NCBI GenBank assembly: GCA_964471235.1 | Contig: CAYYGL010000021.1 | Span: forward strand, 1-36,896 | DNA: 36,896 nt | From: CAYYGL01 sp964471235 | GTDB taxonomy: Bacteria > Calditrichota > Calditrichia > RBG-13-44-9 > J075 | Direction: 5' to 3' | Shown here: piece by piece, positions 1 to 8,800 of the stretch | Position numbering within the stretch: the first letter of the stretch is position 1 | Layout of the letters: every line of letters starts with the position of its first letter | Notes under the pieces: generated by a model | Databases searched by the model: none | Seen by the model: only the letters and a program-made list of their open reading frames with translations | What the model was told of the DNA's origin: nothing | Made by a program: the position numbers and the translations under genes

Positions 1-1327
1 AGCCGTTGGAGTGGCAGTCGATGCACTGCAAATTCAAATGCGCTCCGGTTAACGGGAAGTTGGTGTTACTATGGTCGAAGGTTGCCGGCTGCCAGGCGGT
101 GGTGGTATGGCACTGCATGCAATCGGTGCTAAAATTATTTTGTATATGATTGGGATTGGTTGTCCCTTCGTAAGCAGTTTGATGGCAGGCATAGCAATCA
201 CTCGGGGTGTTGGAAAAATTACCGTTAGTGTGGCAACTATTGCAATCCAGGGTTTGATGAGCACCGGTTAAAGGGAAGCCGCTCAAATCATGATTGAAAT
301 CCGCAGGTTGCCAGGTATTTTGGTTGTGGCATACCATACAATCCGTTGGAAAATTACCGGTCACATGATTGGGATCGCTCACCCCGTTATAATCCACCTG
401 GTGGCAGCCGATGCAATCCCGCGGCAAACCGGTTAATTGGCTGTTGACATGACAGGAAATACACTGGATGGTACTGTGGGCTCCCTGGAGGTCGAACCCG
501 CTTTCTTGCAAATGGTTAAAGGATGCTCGCTCCCAATTCTCTTCGCTATGGCAAGCCTGGCACTCCTGGGGAAAACCGAAGGACTGATGCGGCGGATTAC
601 TGCTGTTTTGATATTCCGTTTGATGGCAACTCACACACTCCTGTGAGGTTCCGGTAAAAGTGGTACTGTGACAACTAACGCAATCGGCCTGGCGATGGGC
701 ACCGCGCAATTCAAATTTTGCCGGATGCGTATAGTTTGGGGCATCCCAGGTGCGACTCGTCACTTGATGACAAGTCATGCAATCCATGCTAAAATTTGCC
801 AGTGGGTGCGCCGGATTGCTGCTCTGCATAAAATCATTTGCATGGCAATTACTGCACTCGGCAGAAGTGCCGGCAAATTCGGTTTGCTGTTCCCCGATAT
901 GACATGCCTGGCAATCGGCGATGGCATGTACTCCAACCAGCGGAAAACCGCGCGAGGCATGAAGCTCAAAAATCTCCTGTTGGCTTTTCCAATTCTCCGG
1001 CGTGTGGCAGGATTGGCAGTCGCTGCCAAATTGGGCACGATGCACATCCGTATGACAGTCTGCGCATTCACTGCCCACCTTCTTAAAGCTCAGGTCTTGA
1101 TGACAGGAGACGCATTTGGTGTTTTGATGCACACCGATCAATGGAAAACCGGTCTCATCATGAGAGAACTCCATCGGACGACGCATTTTATCCCACGACT
1201 CGGTGGTATGGCAATTCAAACAATCCCACCGAATTTTCCCATGCGGATTCCGGGAATTCTCCTGGGCAAACAGGTGCCCGGCGAATAACACCAGGATTAT
1301 GATGATATGGTGATAATTTTTTCCCAT
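1..1327 (-). CDS. Multihaem c-type cytochrome A, secreted (C-terminal part outside the window)
   Basis: This is an open frame of 442 codons without a stop that leaves the window at its left edge. The ATG at 1327 follows a weak GGAAA ribosome site. A signal peptide (about residues 1-22, ending in LFAQ) is followed by 17 CXXCH haem-binding sites, the first CLNCH near residue 35. Extra histidines (motifs FNH, GAH, NPNH) lie between the sites and could serve as distal ligands, giving bis-His haems. From about residue 245 the protein follows a three-haem repeat of about 72 residues. Its N-terminal half is clearly paralogous to the cytochrome encoded directly upstream (start 3625). It is the last visible gene of the cytochrome operon. 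By family the product is a periplasmic or exported electron carrier; the partner and terminal acceptor are unknown. The total haem number cannot be given because the end is missing. Confidence 0.9.
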   Translation of the reverse strand, partial: MGKNYHHIIIILVLFAGHLFAQENSRNPHGKIRWDCLNCHTTESWDKMRRPMEFSHDETGFPLIGVHQNTKCVSCHQDLSFKKVGSECADCHTDVHRAQFGSDCQSCHTPENWKSQQEIFELHASRGFPLVGVHAIADCQACHIGEQQTEFAGTSAECSNCHANDFMQSSNPAHPLANFSMDCMTCHQVTSRTWDAPNYTHPAKFELRGAHRQADCVSCHSTTFTGTSQECVSCHQTEYQNSSNPPHQSFGFPQECQACHSEENWERASFNHLQESGFDLQGAHSTIQCISCHVNSQLTGLPRDCIGCHQVDYNGVSDPNHVTGNFPTDCMVCHNQNTWQPADFNHDLSGFPLTGAHQTLDCNSCHTNGNFSNTPSDCYACHQTAYEGTTNPNHIQNNFSTDCMQCHTTTAWQPATFDHSNTNFPLTGAHLNLQCIDCHSNG

Positions 1328-1380
1328 TCGTTATTTCCATTCAAATTCAAATAAATGTTCCGCCTCTCAAAATGAACTTA

Positions 1381-3625
1381 TCAATCATCACCACTGCCAT
1401 CCGGATGACAAGAATAACATGCCTGGCTGTCGTATTGATAGCCCGGCACATTATTGTGTTCATTGTTCATATCTTGTTGATTATGTTCATGGCAAAAAAT
1501 GCACTCAAAAACTGCAAAATTATTCGGATCAACATGACAATCACTGCAAGCATCCCATTTGTTATTATGCTCCCCGGAATAAATCGGGAAATACTGCCCG
1601 TCATGATCCCAGGTGGTGTTGTTCCAGTCAGTCGTGTTGTGGCATTGCTGACAATCGGTTGGGAAACCGGCGGCACCGTGATTGGGGTTGGTGGTATTCT
1701 CATAATCCGANNNNNNNNNNNNNNNNNNNNNNNNNNNNNNNNNNNNNNNNNNNNNNNNNNNNNNNNNNNNNNNNNNNNNNNNNNNNNNNNNNNNNNNNNN
1801 NNNNNNNNNNCTGGTGGCAGCTATAACAATCCGTGGGCGTATTGTTGTAGCCGTTGGAGTGGCAGTCAATACACTGCAAGTTCAAATGCTGACCCGTCAG
1901 CGGGAAGTTGGTGTTGTTGTGGTCGAATGTTGCCGGAGACCACCCGTCCGTGGTATGGCACTGCAAGCAGTCGGTGCTGAAGTTGTTGGTCACGTGGTTG
2001 GGATCGCTCACCCCTTCGTAATCCGACTGGTGGCAGCTATAACAATCCGTGGGCGTATTGTTGTAGCCGTTGGAGTGGCAGGAGATGCATTGTAAAGTCG
2101 TATGAGCGCCGCTGAGGGGGAAGTCGGTGTTGTTGTGGTCAAAAGTTGCGGGACTCCACCCACCGGTGGTATGGCACTGCAAGCAATTGGTGCTGAAGCC
2201 GTTGGTGACATGATTGGGTTCCGTAACCCCTTCAAAATCCGCCTGGTGGCAGGAATAGCAATCCGTAGGCGTATTGGTATAGCCGTTGGAATGGCAATCA
2301 ATGCACTGCAAACTCGCATGGGCACCGTTTAGGGGGAAATTGGTGTTGTTATGGTCGAACTCTGCCGGCTGCCAGGCAGTGGTGGTATGGCACTGTAAAC
2401 AATCGGTATTGAAATTATTCTGCACATGATTGGGGTTGGCAGCATTGGTAAAGTCGGTATTGTGGCAGGAGATGCAGTCAGTGGGTAATGCCGTATACTG
2501 GTTATTGGTATGGCAATCAATACACTCGATGGTGCCATGAGCGCCGGTAAGGGGGAAGTTTGTCAAGTCGTGGTTAAACAAAGCTGGCTGCCAGGAGATA
2601 TCATTATGGCAAACCATACAATCTTGAGGGAAATTGCTTTGGACGTGATTGGGGGAGGTGGTTCGGTTAAAATCGACCTGGTGGCAGCCGAAGCAATCTC
2701 GTGGCAAGCCGCTGAACCGGTTATCGGTATGGCAGTCACTGCAAACCAGGTTAGCATGGGCACCATGTAACTCAAACCCACTTGCCTCAAGATGATCAAA
2801 GAAAGCACCTTCCCAGCGAGTTTCGTTATGGCATTTCTCACAATCTTGTGGAAAGCCGGAAACGGCATGAGCCGGTGCGGTGGTCTGCTGGTAATCCGCG
2901 ATATGACATCCCGCGCATTCCGTCGGGGTTCCGACAAAACCGGTGGCATGGCAACTATTGCAATCCGCCACTTTATGTGCCCCCCGGATTTCAAAAGTTT
3001 CCGGATGGGAAAACTTCGGAGCAGCCCAGCTTCGACTGGTGGACGTATGACAGCTTAAGCAGTTCATGTCAAACCCTGCCCGGGGATGTGTCGGATTTAT
3101 GGTCTGCATAAAATCGTTGATATGGCAACTGCTGCATTCTGTTGATAAACCGGCAAATTCGGTCTGTTGTTCCCCCACATGGCATGCCTGGCAATCGGCA
3201 ATGGCATGAACCCCGGTGAGGGGAAACCCTCTTTCGGCATGAAGGTCAAACACTTCCTGGTGACTTTCCCAGCTATCGGGAGTATGGCAGGATTGGCAGT
3301 CGCTGCCAAATTGAGCACGGTGAACATCGGTATGGCAGTCCGCACATTCGCTGCCCACCCGGGAAAAATGCAAATCCTGGTGGCAGGAGACGCATTGCAC
3401 CCCGCTATGGGCACCGGTCAATGGGAAACCGGTGTTATCATGGGAAAATTGCATGGGACGGCGCATTTTATTCCATGATTCGGTAGTATGGCAATTTAAA
3501 CATTCCAAGCGAATTTCCCCATGGGGATTCTTTGAGTTTTTCTGAGCATACAGGGTGGTGCTTATAACAGACAGTATAAGCACGACGATGCCCCGAAGCA
3601 TCAACGAATGATAGCGAGTTTCCAT
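1381..3625 (-). CDS. Multihaem c-type cytochrome B, at least 28 haems, interrupted by an assembly gap
   Basis: The ATG at 3625 is preferred over an upstream one at 3658 because GGGAG lies 6 nt before it and the signal peptide (METRYHSLML..., ending LYAQ) starts there. Before the gap there are 24 CXXCH sites. After it come 4 more and a distinct C-terminal domain that ends at the TGA at 1381. The middle consists of a 72-residue unit with haem sites of the CLQCH, CIDCH and CYSCH type and histidines in FDHN, GAH and PNH motifs. The 100 N at 1711-1810 put the two halves in different frames on paper. The flanks nevertheless join in frame at the same register of the repeat, so I treat this as one intact gene. 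The start lies 14 nt after the stop of the 20-haem gene, which indicates co-transcription. It is probably a periplasmic or extracellular electron conduit. Confidence 0.88.
1711..1810. other. Assembly gap of exactly 100 N inside the cytochrome B repeat array
   Basis: Exactly 100 undetermined bases, the usual placeholder for a gap of unknown size. On the minus strand the sequence before the gap ends with codons for CYSCHQ and the sequence after it begins with SDYE. Intact repeat copies read CHQ followed directly by SDYE or ADFE. The true gap is therefore probably zero or a whole number of 216-bp repeat units. Confidence 0.95.
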
Positions 3626-3639
3626 AGGTGGCTCCCGGG

Positions 3640-5382
3640 TTATCCGTTTCCATGACAAGAACTACAGCGGTTATCCAATGGTTTAAATTGAGTATAAGAA
3701 TTGTCCCCGGTCCCCACTTTTTTATGACAATCCAGGCAAGGCACTGACTGATGAGCGCCTTCGAGAGAAAATGCGGCATCACGGTTGTGATCAAACTTAT
3801 CCGGCTGCCAGTTTTCTTCGGTATGACAGCGGCTGCAATCGGTTATGATTAACACATGCCCGGCTGTGGTTAAAGTAGATTCAAACTGCCCGTGATGCAC
3901 ATCCTGATGACAGTCCTGACATTTGGTGGAAAGATCAGCAAAACGAATGATTCGTTGATTTCCTGCGGTTTTTTCCGGTTTATGACAGGAGACACAGTCC
4001 GTCTCCCGATGATGCCCCTTTAGTGCAAAATCGGTTTGTTGATGGTCAAACTGCACTGCCTGCCAGCTTTCCACCGAATGGCAAAATTCACATCCACCCT
4101 CCTGAACAAACTTATCCACCTCTCCCTGATGGGGATCCTCATGACAGGCATGGCATTTCGTGGAAGTAAATACGAACCGATTCATTTGCAGCATGGACCG
4201 CCCGGCACGACGAATCCGTTGGTTTTGCTGCGTCTGATGACAGGCGATGCAAGGGATAGCGAGGTGCGCCCCTTCCAGGGGAAAATCGCTTTTCTGGTGC
4301 TGTTCCAATGTAAAGGTGGAGGGATGAAACCCGTTTACCGTATGGCATTCATCACAATCTCCCCGGGAGGGATGGTCGGCAAACTGCCCGTTATGAAAAT
4401 CCTCATGACAATCCATACAATGGGCAAATTTGAGTCCCTTGCGGGGCAACCCGGGTTTATGGCACGATTCACACGCTACCTTGCGATGGAGCCCCCGCAG
4501 AGGAAAACGGGTGCGGTCGTGATTAAAATTGGCGGTGCGAATATGCCGCCATCCATCCGTCTGATGACAGGAATTACATTCCTTGCCAAACTGCCCATTG
4601 TGAGCATCTTCATGGCAGGCAGAACATTGATTAAATCGAATGTTGGTGAATTTGAGATAACTCCTGTCATCCGGATAGAGATTATCCTGAATCGGCTTAT
4701 GACATTTTTGGCAATCGACCTGAACGTGTTTCCCGGTCAGAGGGTAATCGGTACGATTATGATCGAAGGCAGTTGCCGGTTTCCATTTCTCCATGTTGTG
4801 ACACTTTAAACAATCATTCGATAATTGACCGCGGTGTTCATCGATATGGCAGCTTACGCATTTTTGGTCTAACCCCAGGAAAGTGCGTTTCAGGTCTTTC
4901 TTCTTACTTAACAATGCTTCTTTAATGACAATATTCTTCGGTTGATGACAATCCCGGCACTCTTGCTCCGTATGGGCGCCTTTTAATTCATAACCGGTTT
5001 TGGAATGATCAAAATGTTTCCGCCCATCCTGCCAATGAATCAACTTGAAATTGCGCCCGTGATGCTCGCTATGGCATTTTACACACTTCTTAAATTCGGG
5101 CTGGCTGTGCAAGCCCTTCCCGGCATCGATACGGTCTTTTAAGATGGTATGACAGCTTAAGCACTTTTTCGCCGACACCTTTTTGCCGGCAGAGTGGCAT
5201 TGAGTACAGTTTTCTAATCCTTCTAAAGAGGCATGGGCACGTTGCAAATCCCCAGGGGACAACTGGGCAAAGGCAGGAAGAGTGAGCATTACCCCAAAAA
5301 ACAAAATGCGCATCCATTTCCCAAATGTATGCAACTGCATCCGCATTCTAAAACCCGCCATGTTGTTTAAATAGATTTCCAT
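3640..5382 (-). CDS. Multihaem c-type cytochrome C with 20 CXXCH motifs
   Basis: The protein has about 580 residues with an N-terminal signal peptide (hydrophobic stretch around MRILFFGVMLTLPAFAQ) and 20 CXXCH sites, from CTQCH to a final CSSCH six residues before the end. The spacing is irregular compared with its two downstream paralogues. The same linkers recur, such as FDHNRTDYPLTGKH and HEDxHxGQF, which supply candidate distal histidines. The start is uncertain: ATG 5382 is given, but ATG 5346, preceded by GGCGGG, gives a more standard signal peptide. The gene lies between a di-haem cytochrome b-like gene upstream and the 28-haem gene downstream. It is a plausible first periplasmic acceptor of electrons from the membrane protein. 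No known cytochrome name can be assigned, since similar repeat-type cytochromes are poorly characterised. Confidence 0.9.
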   Translation of the reverse strand: MEIYLNNMAGFRMRMQLHTFGKWMRILFFGVMLTLPAFAQLSPGDLQRAHASLEGLENCTQCHSAGKKVSAKKCLSCHTILKDRIDAGKGLHSQPEFKKCVKCHSEHHGRNFKLIHWQDGRKHFDHSKTGYELKGAHTEQECRDCHQPKNIVIKEALLSKKKDLKRTFLGLDQKCVSCHIDEHRGQLSNDCLKCHNMEKWKPATAFDHNRTDYPLTGKHVQVDCQKCHKPIQDNLYPDDRSYLKFTNIRFNQCSACHEDAHNGQFGKECNSCHQTDGWRHIRTANFNHDRTRFPLRGLHRKVACESCHKPGLPRKGLKFAHCMDCHEDFHNGQFADHPSRGDCDECHTVNGFHPSTFTLEQHQKSDFPLEGAHLAIPCIACHQTQQNQRIRRAGRSMLQMNRFVFTSTKCHACHEDPHQGEVDKFVQEGGCEFCHSVESWQAVQFDHQQTDFALKGHHRETDCVSCHKPEKTAGNQRIIRFADLSTKCQDCHQDVHHGQFESTLTTAGHVLIITDCSRCHTEENWQPDKFDHNRDAAFSLEGAHQSVPCLDCHKKVGTGDNSYTQFKPLDNRCSSCHGNG

Positions 5383-5487
5383 CAAAACTGAACCTGTCTG
5401 AAATCACCAATTGAATGTCCCCAAAATTTTTCATCTTCTCTTTTATTCGTTTCCGGATCACTGATGACTGCTTACTCCTCCTTCCCC

Positions 5488-6387
5488 CTAAAACACCCAG
5501 GTATACCCCAGCCATATTGCAATGCCTACATGAATGATCATAATAAGGTACATGATGTAAGCAAACGGTTTGTGGAACACATGCCAGTAATGAAATAACC
5601 GTTCTACTTTTTCCAGCGCCAGAATGCGGCGTTGCAATTTGATTTTTCGCTGCGTTAAATTGACGGCATAATGTAAATGAGTTCCGGAAAGTTGGAATCT
5701 CCGGGCATAACGCCGCCTCAGGCGTATCCGCTGCAACGGTGCCAGCAAGTCATGGAAAAACATCGTCATCAACAGGAACAGAACATTCTGATTAATATCG
5801 ATTTGCGCCGCGTCAAATTCCTGTATCTTCAACAATTGGTGTTCCGAGAGCTTCAACTCTTCCTGCAATTCCCGGGAAAAACGCTCGTTCATCTCCTGGA
5901 TGTCTTTCAGGTTTAGCTCCTCACCCATCCGGTTGCGGGGGATTTGCAGATACAGGTAGCGCCCAACAATGCCGCTGGTTGCCACTGCTATCATTGACCA
6001 AAAACTAACGGCAACCAGTCCCTGCACTTTAAAAGCGGTATGGAGAATAATAAACAGGGGTCCCATAATCCCGAAGTAGATATGAATATCCAACCATCGG
6101 TTTAACGAACCCCATTCACCAAAGAGCTTGGTACGTTTGCGGATAGAGTAGAGCAGCATAAAAATCATCATGGCGCTGCCCAGAATCCCAAAACCATGTC
6201 CCTGAAAACCAGCCGGGCGAAGAACACGATAATCGGGGTGATAAGGGCGTTCCGAATAGGGGGTGCGATAGAACTGGATACCTTGAAAAACAAAATATCC
6301 GTATATCGCCAGTGAAACCACATATAAAATTGTCAGAAAAATTTTGAAGAGGTCGCGTTTTTTTTCTTCAAGTTGTTGTGTTACCAT
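5488..6387 (-). CDS. Di-haem b-type cytochrome-like integral membrane protein
   Basis: The product has 299 residues from the ATG at 6387 (AGGAA about 9 nt upstream); an upstream TTG at 6456 is less likely. Hydrophobic helices lie near residues 15-36, 63-82, 98-119, 124-148, 201-215 and 273-297. Two helices each carry a histidine pair 14 residues apart, H102/H116 and H272/H286. This is the spacing expected when two stacked b haems are held between two helices. Residues about 150-200 are charged and helical, and about 218-262 very basic (RIRLRRRYARR), so long cytoplasmic loops are likely. It sits directly before three multihaem cytochrome genes on the same strand, which suggests quinol oxidation and electron delivery to the periplasmic cytochromes. 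Ferric-reductase-like or cytochrome b561-like folds are alternatives. The family assignment rests on the histidine pattern only. Confidence 0.72.
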   Translation of the reverse strand: MVTQQLEEKKRDLFKIFLTILYVVSLAIYGYFVFQGIQFYRTPYSERPYHPDYRVLRPAGFQGHGFGILGSAMMIFMLLYSIRKRTKLFGEWGSLNRWLDIHIYFGIMGPLFIILHTAFKVQGLVAVSFWSMIAVATSGIVGRYLYLQIPRNRMGEELNLKDIQEMNERFSRELQEELKLSEHQLLKIQEFDAAQIDINQNVLFLLMTMFFHDLLAPLQRIRLRRRYARRFQLSGTHLHYAVNLTQRKIKLQRRILALEKVERLFHYWHVFHKPFAYIMYLIMIIHVGIAIWLGYTWVF

Positions 6388-6591
6388 GGCGCATCGTTCC
6401 TGATAAATTTCTGTATTTGAGTCCGCCTGCTTCTGAAAAATGTGCCGTTTTTTCAAAAGCTTTCACGAATAGTACGGGACCGTTCGAGACCGAAACCGTT
6501 TTCATGCTGAATTCCATATTGTTTCTGAACTCGAACCAGTGTTATCCCCTCATAGATCAACTCCGTATCCTGTATTAAATCCGGAACTCGA

Positions 6592-8040
6592 CTAATCGAG
6601 CAACGTTTCCCCTGATGCCATGGTGTATTTTTCATACTTTCTCCCGGGGAATTCGATATGGAAAGTGGTGCCATCTTCGGGGGTGCTGATAACGGCTATC
6701 TGCCCTTGATGCGCTTCCACAATCCATTTTACAATTGCCAACCCCAACCCACTCCCTTCTGGAGAATGGGGAGTGGAATTTCTTCCCCGGAAAAACCGTT
6801 CAAAAATTTTGTCCCGCTCCCCTTCCGGTATTCCAATACCGCTATCTTCTACCTCCAGAACGACATTTCCGTTGGTAGACTTTAACCGGATGACAATGCT
6901 TCCTTCGGGATGATTATATTTAACAGCATTCTCTATCAAGTTCGTGATCATCTCCCGAAGCCAGCTTTCATTACCAACTATATCCGCCTCTCCCTGAATG
7001 TCAAGACGCAACTCAATCGATTTAACAGCTGCCAGGCGTTGCCAATCCGTCAAATTTCGGTATATCAGGCTGTCTAATTTTACCACGGACGTTGCCAGTT
7101 TCCCCGGTTGGGCTTCTCCTTTTGCCAATGTCAGTAAATTTTCAATCAATTTGCTCAACTTTTTCACTTCTTCTAAAATAATCAACAATGCCTGTCGGTA
7201 TTGTTCCGGGCTGCGTTCCCGGGTGAGCATCACATCGATATTACCCCGCATAATGGTCAACGGGGTCAGGAGTTCATGAGAGGCATTGGCAGTAAAACTT
7301 TTCATTTGTTCAATCGACTTATCTAACTGAAAGAATAGTTCATTCAAAGTCTCGATTAATTGGGTGACTTCCCGATCGGTCTTCTCTACCTCTATCTTTT
7401 GTTTCAAATTTTTTGACCGCAACGTATTTTCGGCAATTTCGGTTATTTTTTGAAGTGGTTTTAACGCATTTTTGCTCAGTATCCACATTCCTGCCAGGGA
7501 TAACAAGCTGAATAATGGGGTAATAATCAAAAATGCATTTTGCACCGCACTTAAGAAACGATAAACCCTGGCTAATGAACTTGCAGCAATCAATACTGCT
7601 ACGAATTTATTTTCCTGAAAAATCGGGTAATAACAGGTCCGGAATTGATACCTTTCCACATTAAAATTTTGATAAAAAATATTTTCCTGGGAGTTGCTCC
7701 AATTGTACCGGGGAACGGGAAAGACCACTCCCAGGGTTTGTAAATTGCTTGATTGGAATAATTTTCCTCCGGGAAAGGTGGATATTTGTAAATAAATCGC
7801 ATCCGCCCCAACCACCTGGTGCTCTCCTTCATTCCATTCATGGCTACTGGTCATGTGAATATCATTGTTTACAACTTGAATCAACCCGGCAATCTCCATA
7901 CTCTCGTTCGCAAGATTCGTATCGACCTGATGATATAAAATACGTTTTACCGCTGCATAAGCGATGACTTCCAGAAGAATTAAAGAACCTATCAACAACA
8001 GACCGTTCCAGAAAAGGAGTTTCCCTTTAATCGTTCTCAC
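6592..8040 (-). CDS. Membrane sensor histidine kinase
   Basis: The product has 482 residues. The start is a GTG at 8040 with a strong AAGGAG site 6 nt upstream, overlapping the end of the response-regulator gene by 14 nt. A first membrane helix (about 9-31) and a second (about 168-188) enclose a periplasmic sensor region of about 135 residues without a recognised fold. A HAMP-like linker follows. The dimerisation domain has the H box ASHELLTP with the phospho-accepting H255. The ATPase domain has the N box around N371, a DSGIG G1 box at 399-403 and a GSGLGL G2 box at 429-434. It phosphorylates the partner regulator encoded upstream. The kinase ends about 200 bp before the cytochrome b-like gene on the same strand, so control of the electron-transfer genes is likely but unproven. 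Confidence 0.95.
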   Translation of the reverse strand: MRTIKGKLLFWNGLLLIGSLILLEVIAYAAVKRILYHQVDTNLANESMEIAGLIQVVNNDIHMTSSHEWNEGEHQVVGADAIYLQISTFPGGKLFQSSNLQTLGVVFPVPRYNWSNSQENIFYQNFNVERYQFRTCYYPIFQENKFVAVLIAASSLARVYRFLSAVQNAFLIITPLFSLLSLAGMWILSKNALKPLQKITEIAENTLRSKNLKQKIEVEKTDREVTQLIETLNELFFQLDKSIEQMKSFTANASHELLTPLTIMRGNIDVMLTRERSPEQYRQALLIILEEVKKLSKLIENLLTLAKGEAQPGKLATSVVKLDSLIYRNLTDWQRLAAVKSIELRLDIQGEADIVGNESWLREMITNLIENAVKYNHPEGSIVIRLKSTNGNVVLEVEDSGIGIPEGERDKIFERFFRGRNSTPHSPEGSGLGLAIVKWIVEAHQGQIAVISTPEDGTTFHIEFPGRKYEKYTMASGETLLD

Positions 8041-8719
8041 CGGGATCTCCTTTTATCATATATCCGGCACCACGCAAGGTCAGGATAAGCGGTTTTTGTT
8101 TGCTGCTTCCTAACTTCTTGCGTAAATAAGTGATGTATACCTCAACAAAATTTGTGCCAGTTTCAAAATCGATTTTCCAGACGTCTTTTGCCAGCTGTTT
8201 CCGGGTAATCACTTGATTTTGATGTTTTAAGAAATAGACCAACAACTCATATTCTTTATTAGACAAAAAGATTTCCCTCTCTCCCCGGAACACCCGGCGG
8301 GTCAACAAGTCGACCCAGATATCCCGAAAAGTGAGAATCGATGATTCCTTCCGGGAAAAAGGAGCGCGCCGGGAAAGCGCTCGAATGCGAGCTTTGAGTT
8401 CTTCAAAGGCAAACGGTTTGGTTAAATAATCATCCGCACCGCTATCCAGACCGGTAATTTTGTCTTCGGTAGTCCCCCGTGCCGTCAGCATCAAGATGGG
8501 AATCTGGGAATCGAATTCCCGGATTTTCCGGCAGACCGTTATCCCGGGCATCCCCGGCAACAACCAGTCTAAAATAATAATATCAAACATTTTTTCCCGT
8601 GCCAACTTCAAGCCCGATTCACCATCCACTGCCACTTCTACGGAGTGACCCGATTCACTTAGCCCCTGCCGTATAAAATTCGCGACTTTTCTTTCATCTT
8701 CGATAACAAGTATCTTCAT
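8027..8719 (-). CDS. OmpR-family DNA-binding response regulator
   Basis: The receiver domain spans residues 1-115, with acidic residues E7/D8, phospho-acceptor D51 in IIILDWLLPG, and the KPF lysine after GADDYLT. The winged-helix output domain (about 128-230) has the typical ending LTLRGAGYMI. The ATG at 8719 (MKILVIEDE) is the usual start of the family; an in-frame GTG at 8728 is an alternative, and neither has a clear ribosome site. The gene overlaps the kinase gene, so the two form a standard two-component pair. Its targets may include the cytochrome genes directly downstream or the metal transporter on the other side. No operator could be identified by eye. Confidence 0.95.
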   Translation of the reverse strand: MKILVIEDERKVANFIRQGLSESGHSVEVAVDGESGLKLAREKMFDIIILDWLLPGMPGITVCRKIREFDSQIPILMLTARGTTEDKITGLDSGADDYLTKPFAFEELKARIRALSRRAPFSRKESSILTFRDIWVDLLTRRVFRGEREIFLSNKEYELLVYFLKHQNQVITRKQLAKDVWKIDFETGTNFVEVYITYLRKKLGSSKQKPLILTLRGAGYMIKGDPGEND

Positions 8720-8800
8720 ATTGTGCACTTTGTGACTATGGTTACGACTTGACTGTGCAAATTATTCACTTGTTTTTGCTGTTCTCCATCGAAACCCGAT

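Noticed and set aside
668..1288. Long rightward open frame opposite cytochrome A (also 1372-1980 and 4036-4809)
   Set aside because: These are antisense shadows of the repetitive haem-coding sequence; they have no ribosome site and low-complexity M/A/I-rich translations.
1811..2760. CRISPR-like array because of regular repeats
   Set aside because: The repeats are 216 bp, coding throughout and translate to haem motifs; there are no spacers or cas genes.
1381..3658. Frameshift or two separate cytochrome genes at the N stretch
   Set aside because: The flanks join in frame at the same repeat phase when the placeholder length is ignored, so a real frameshift is not needed.
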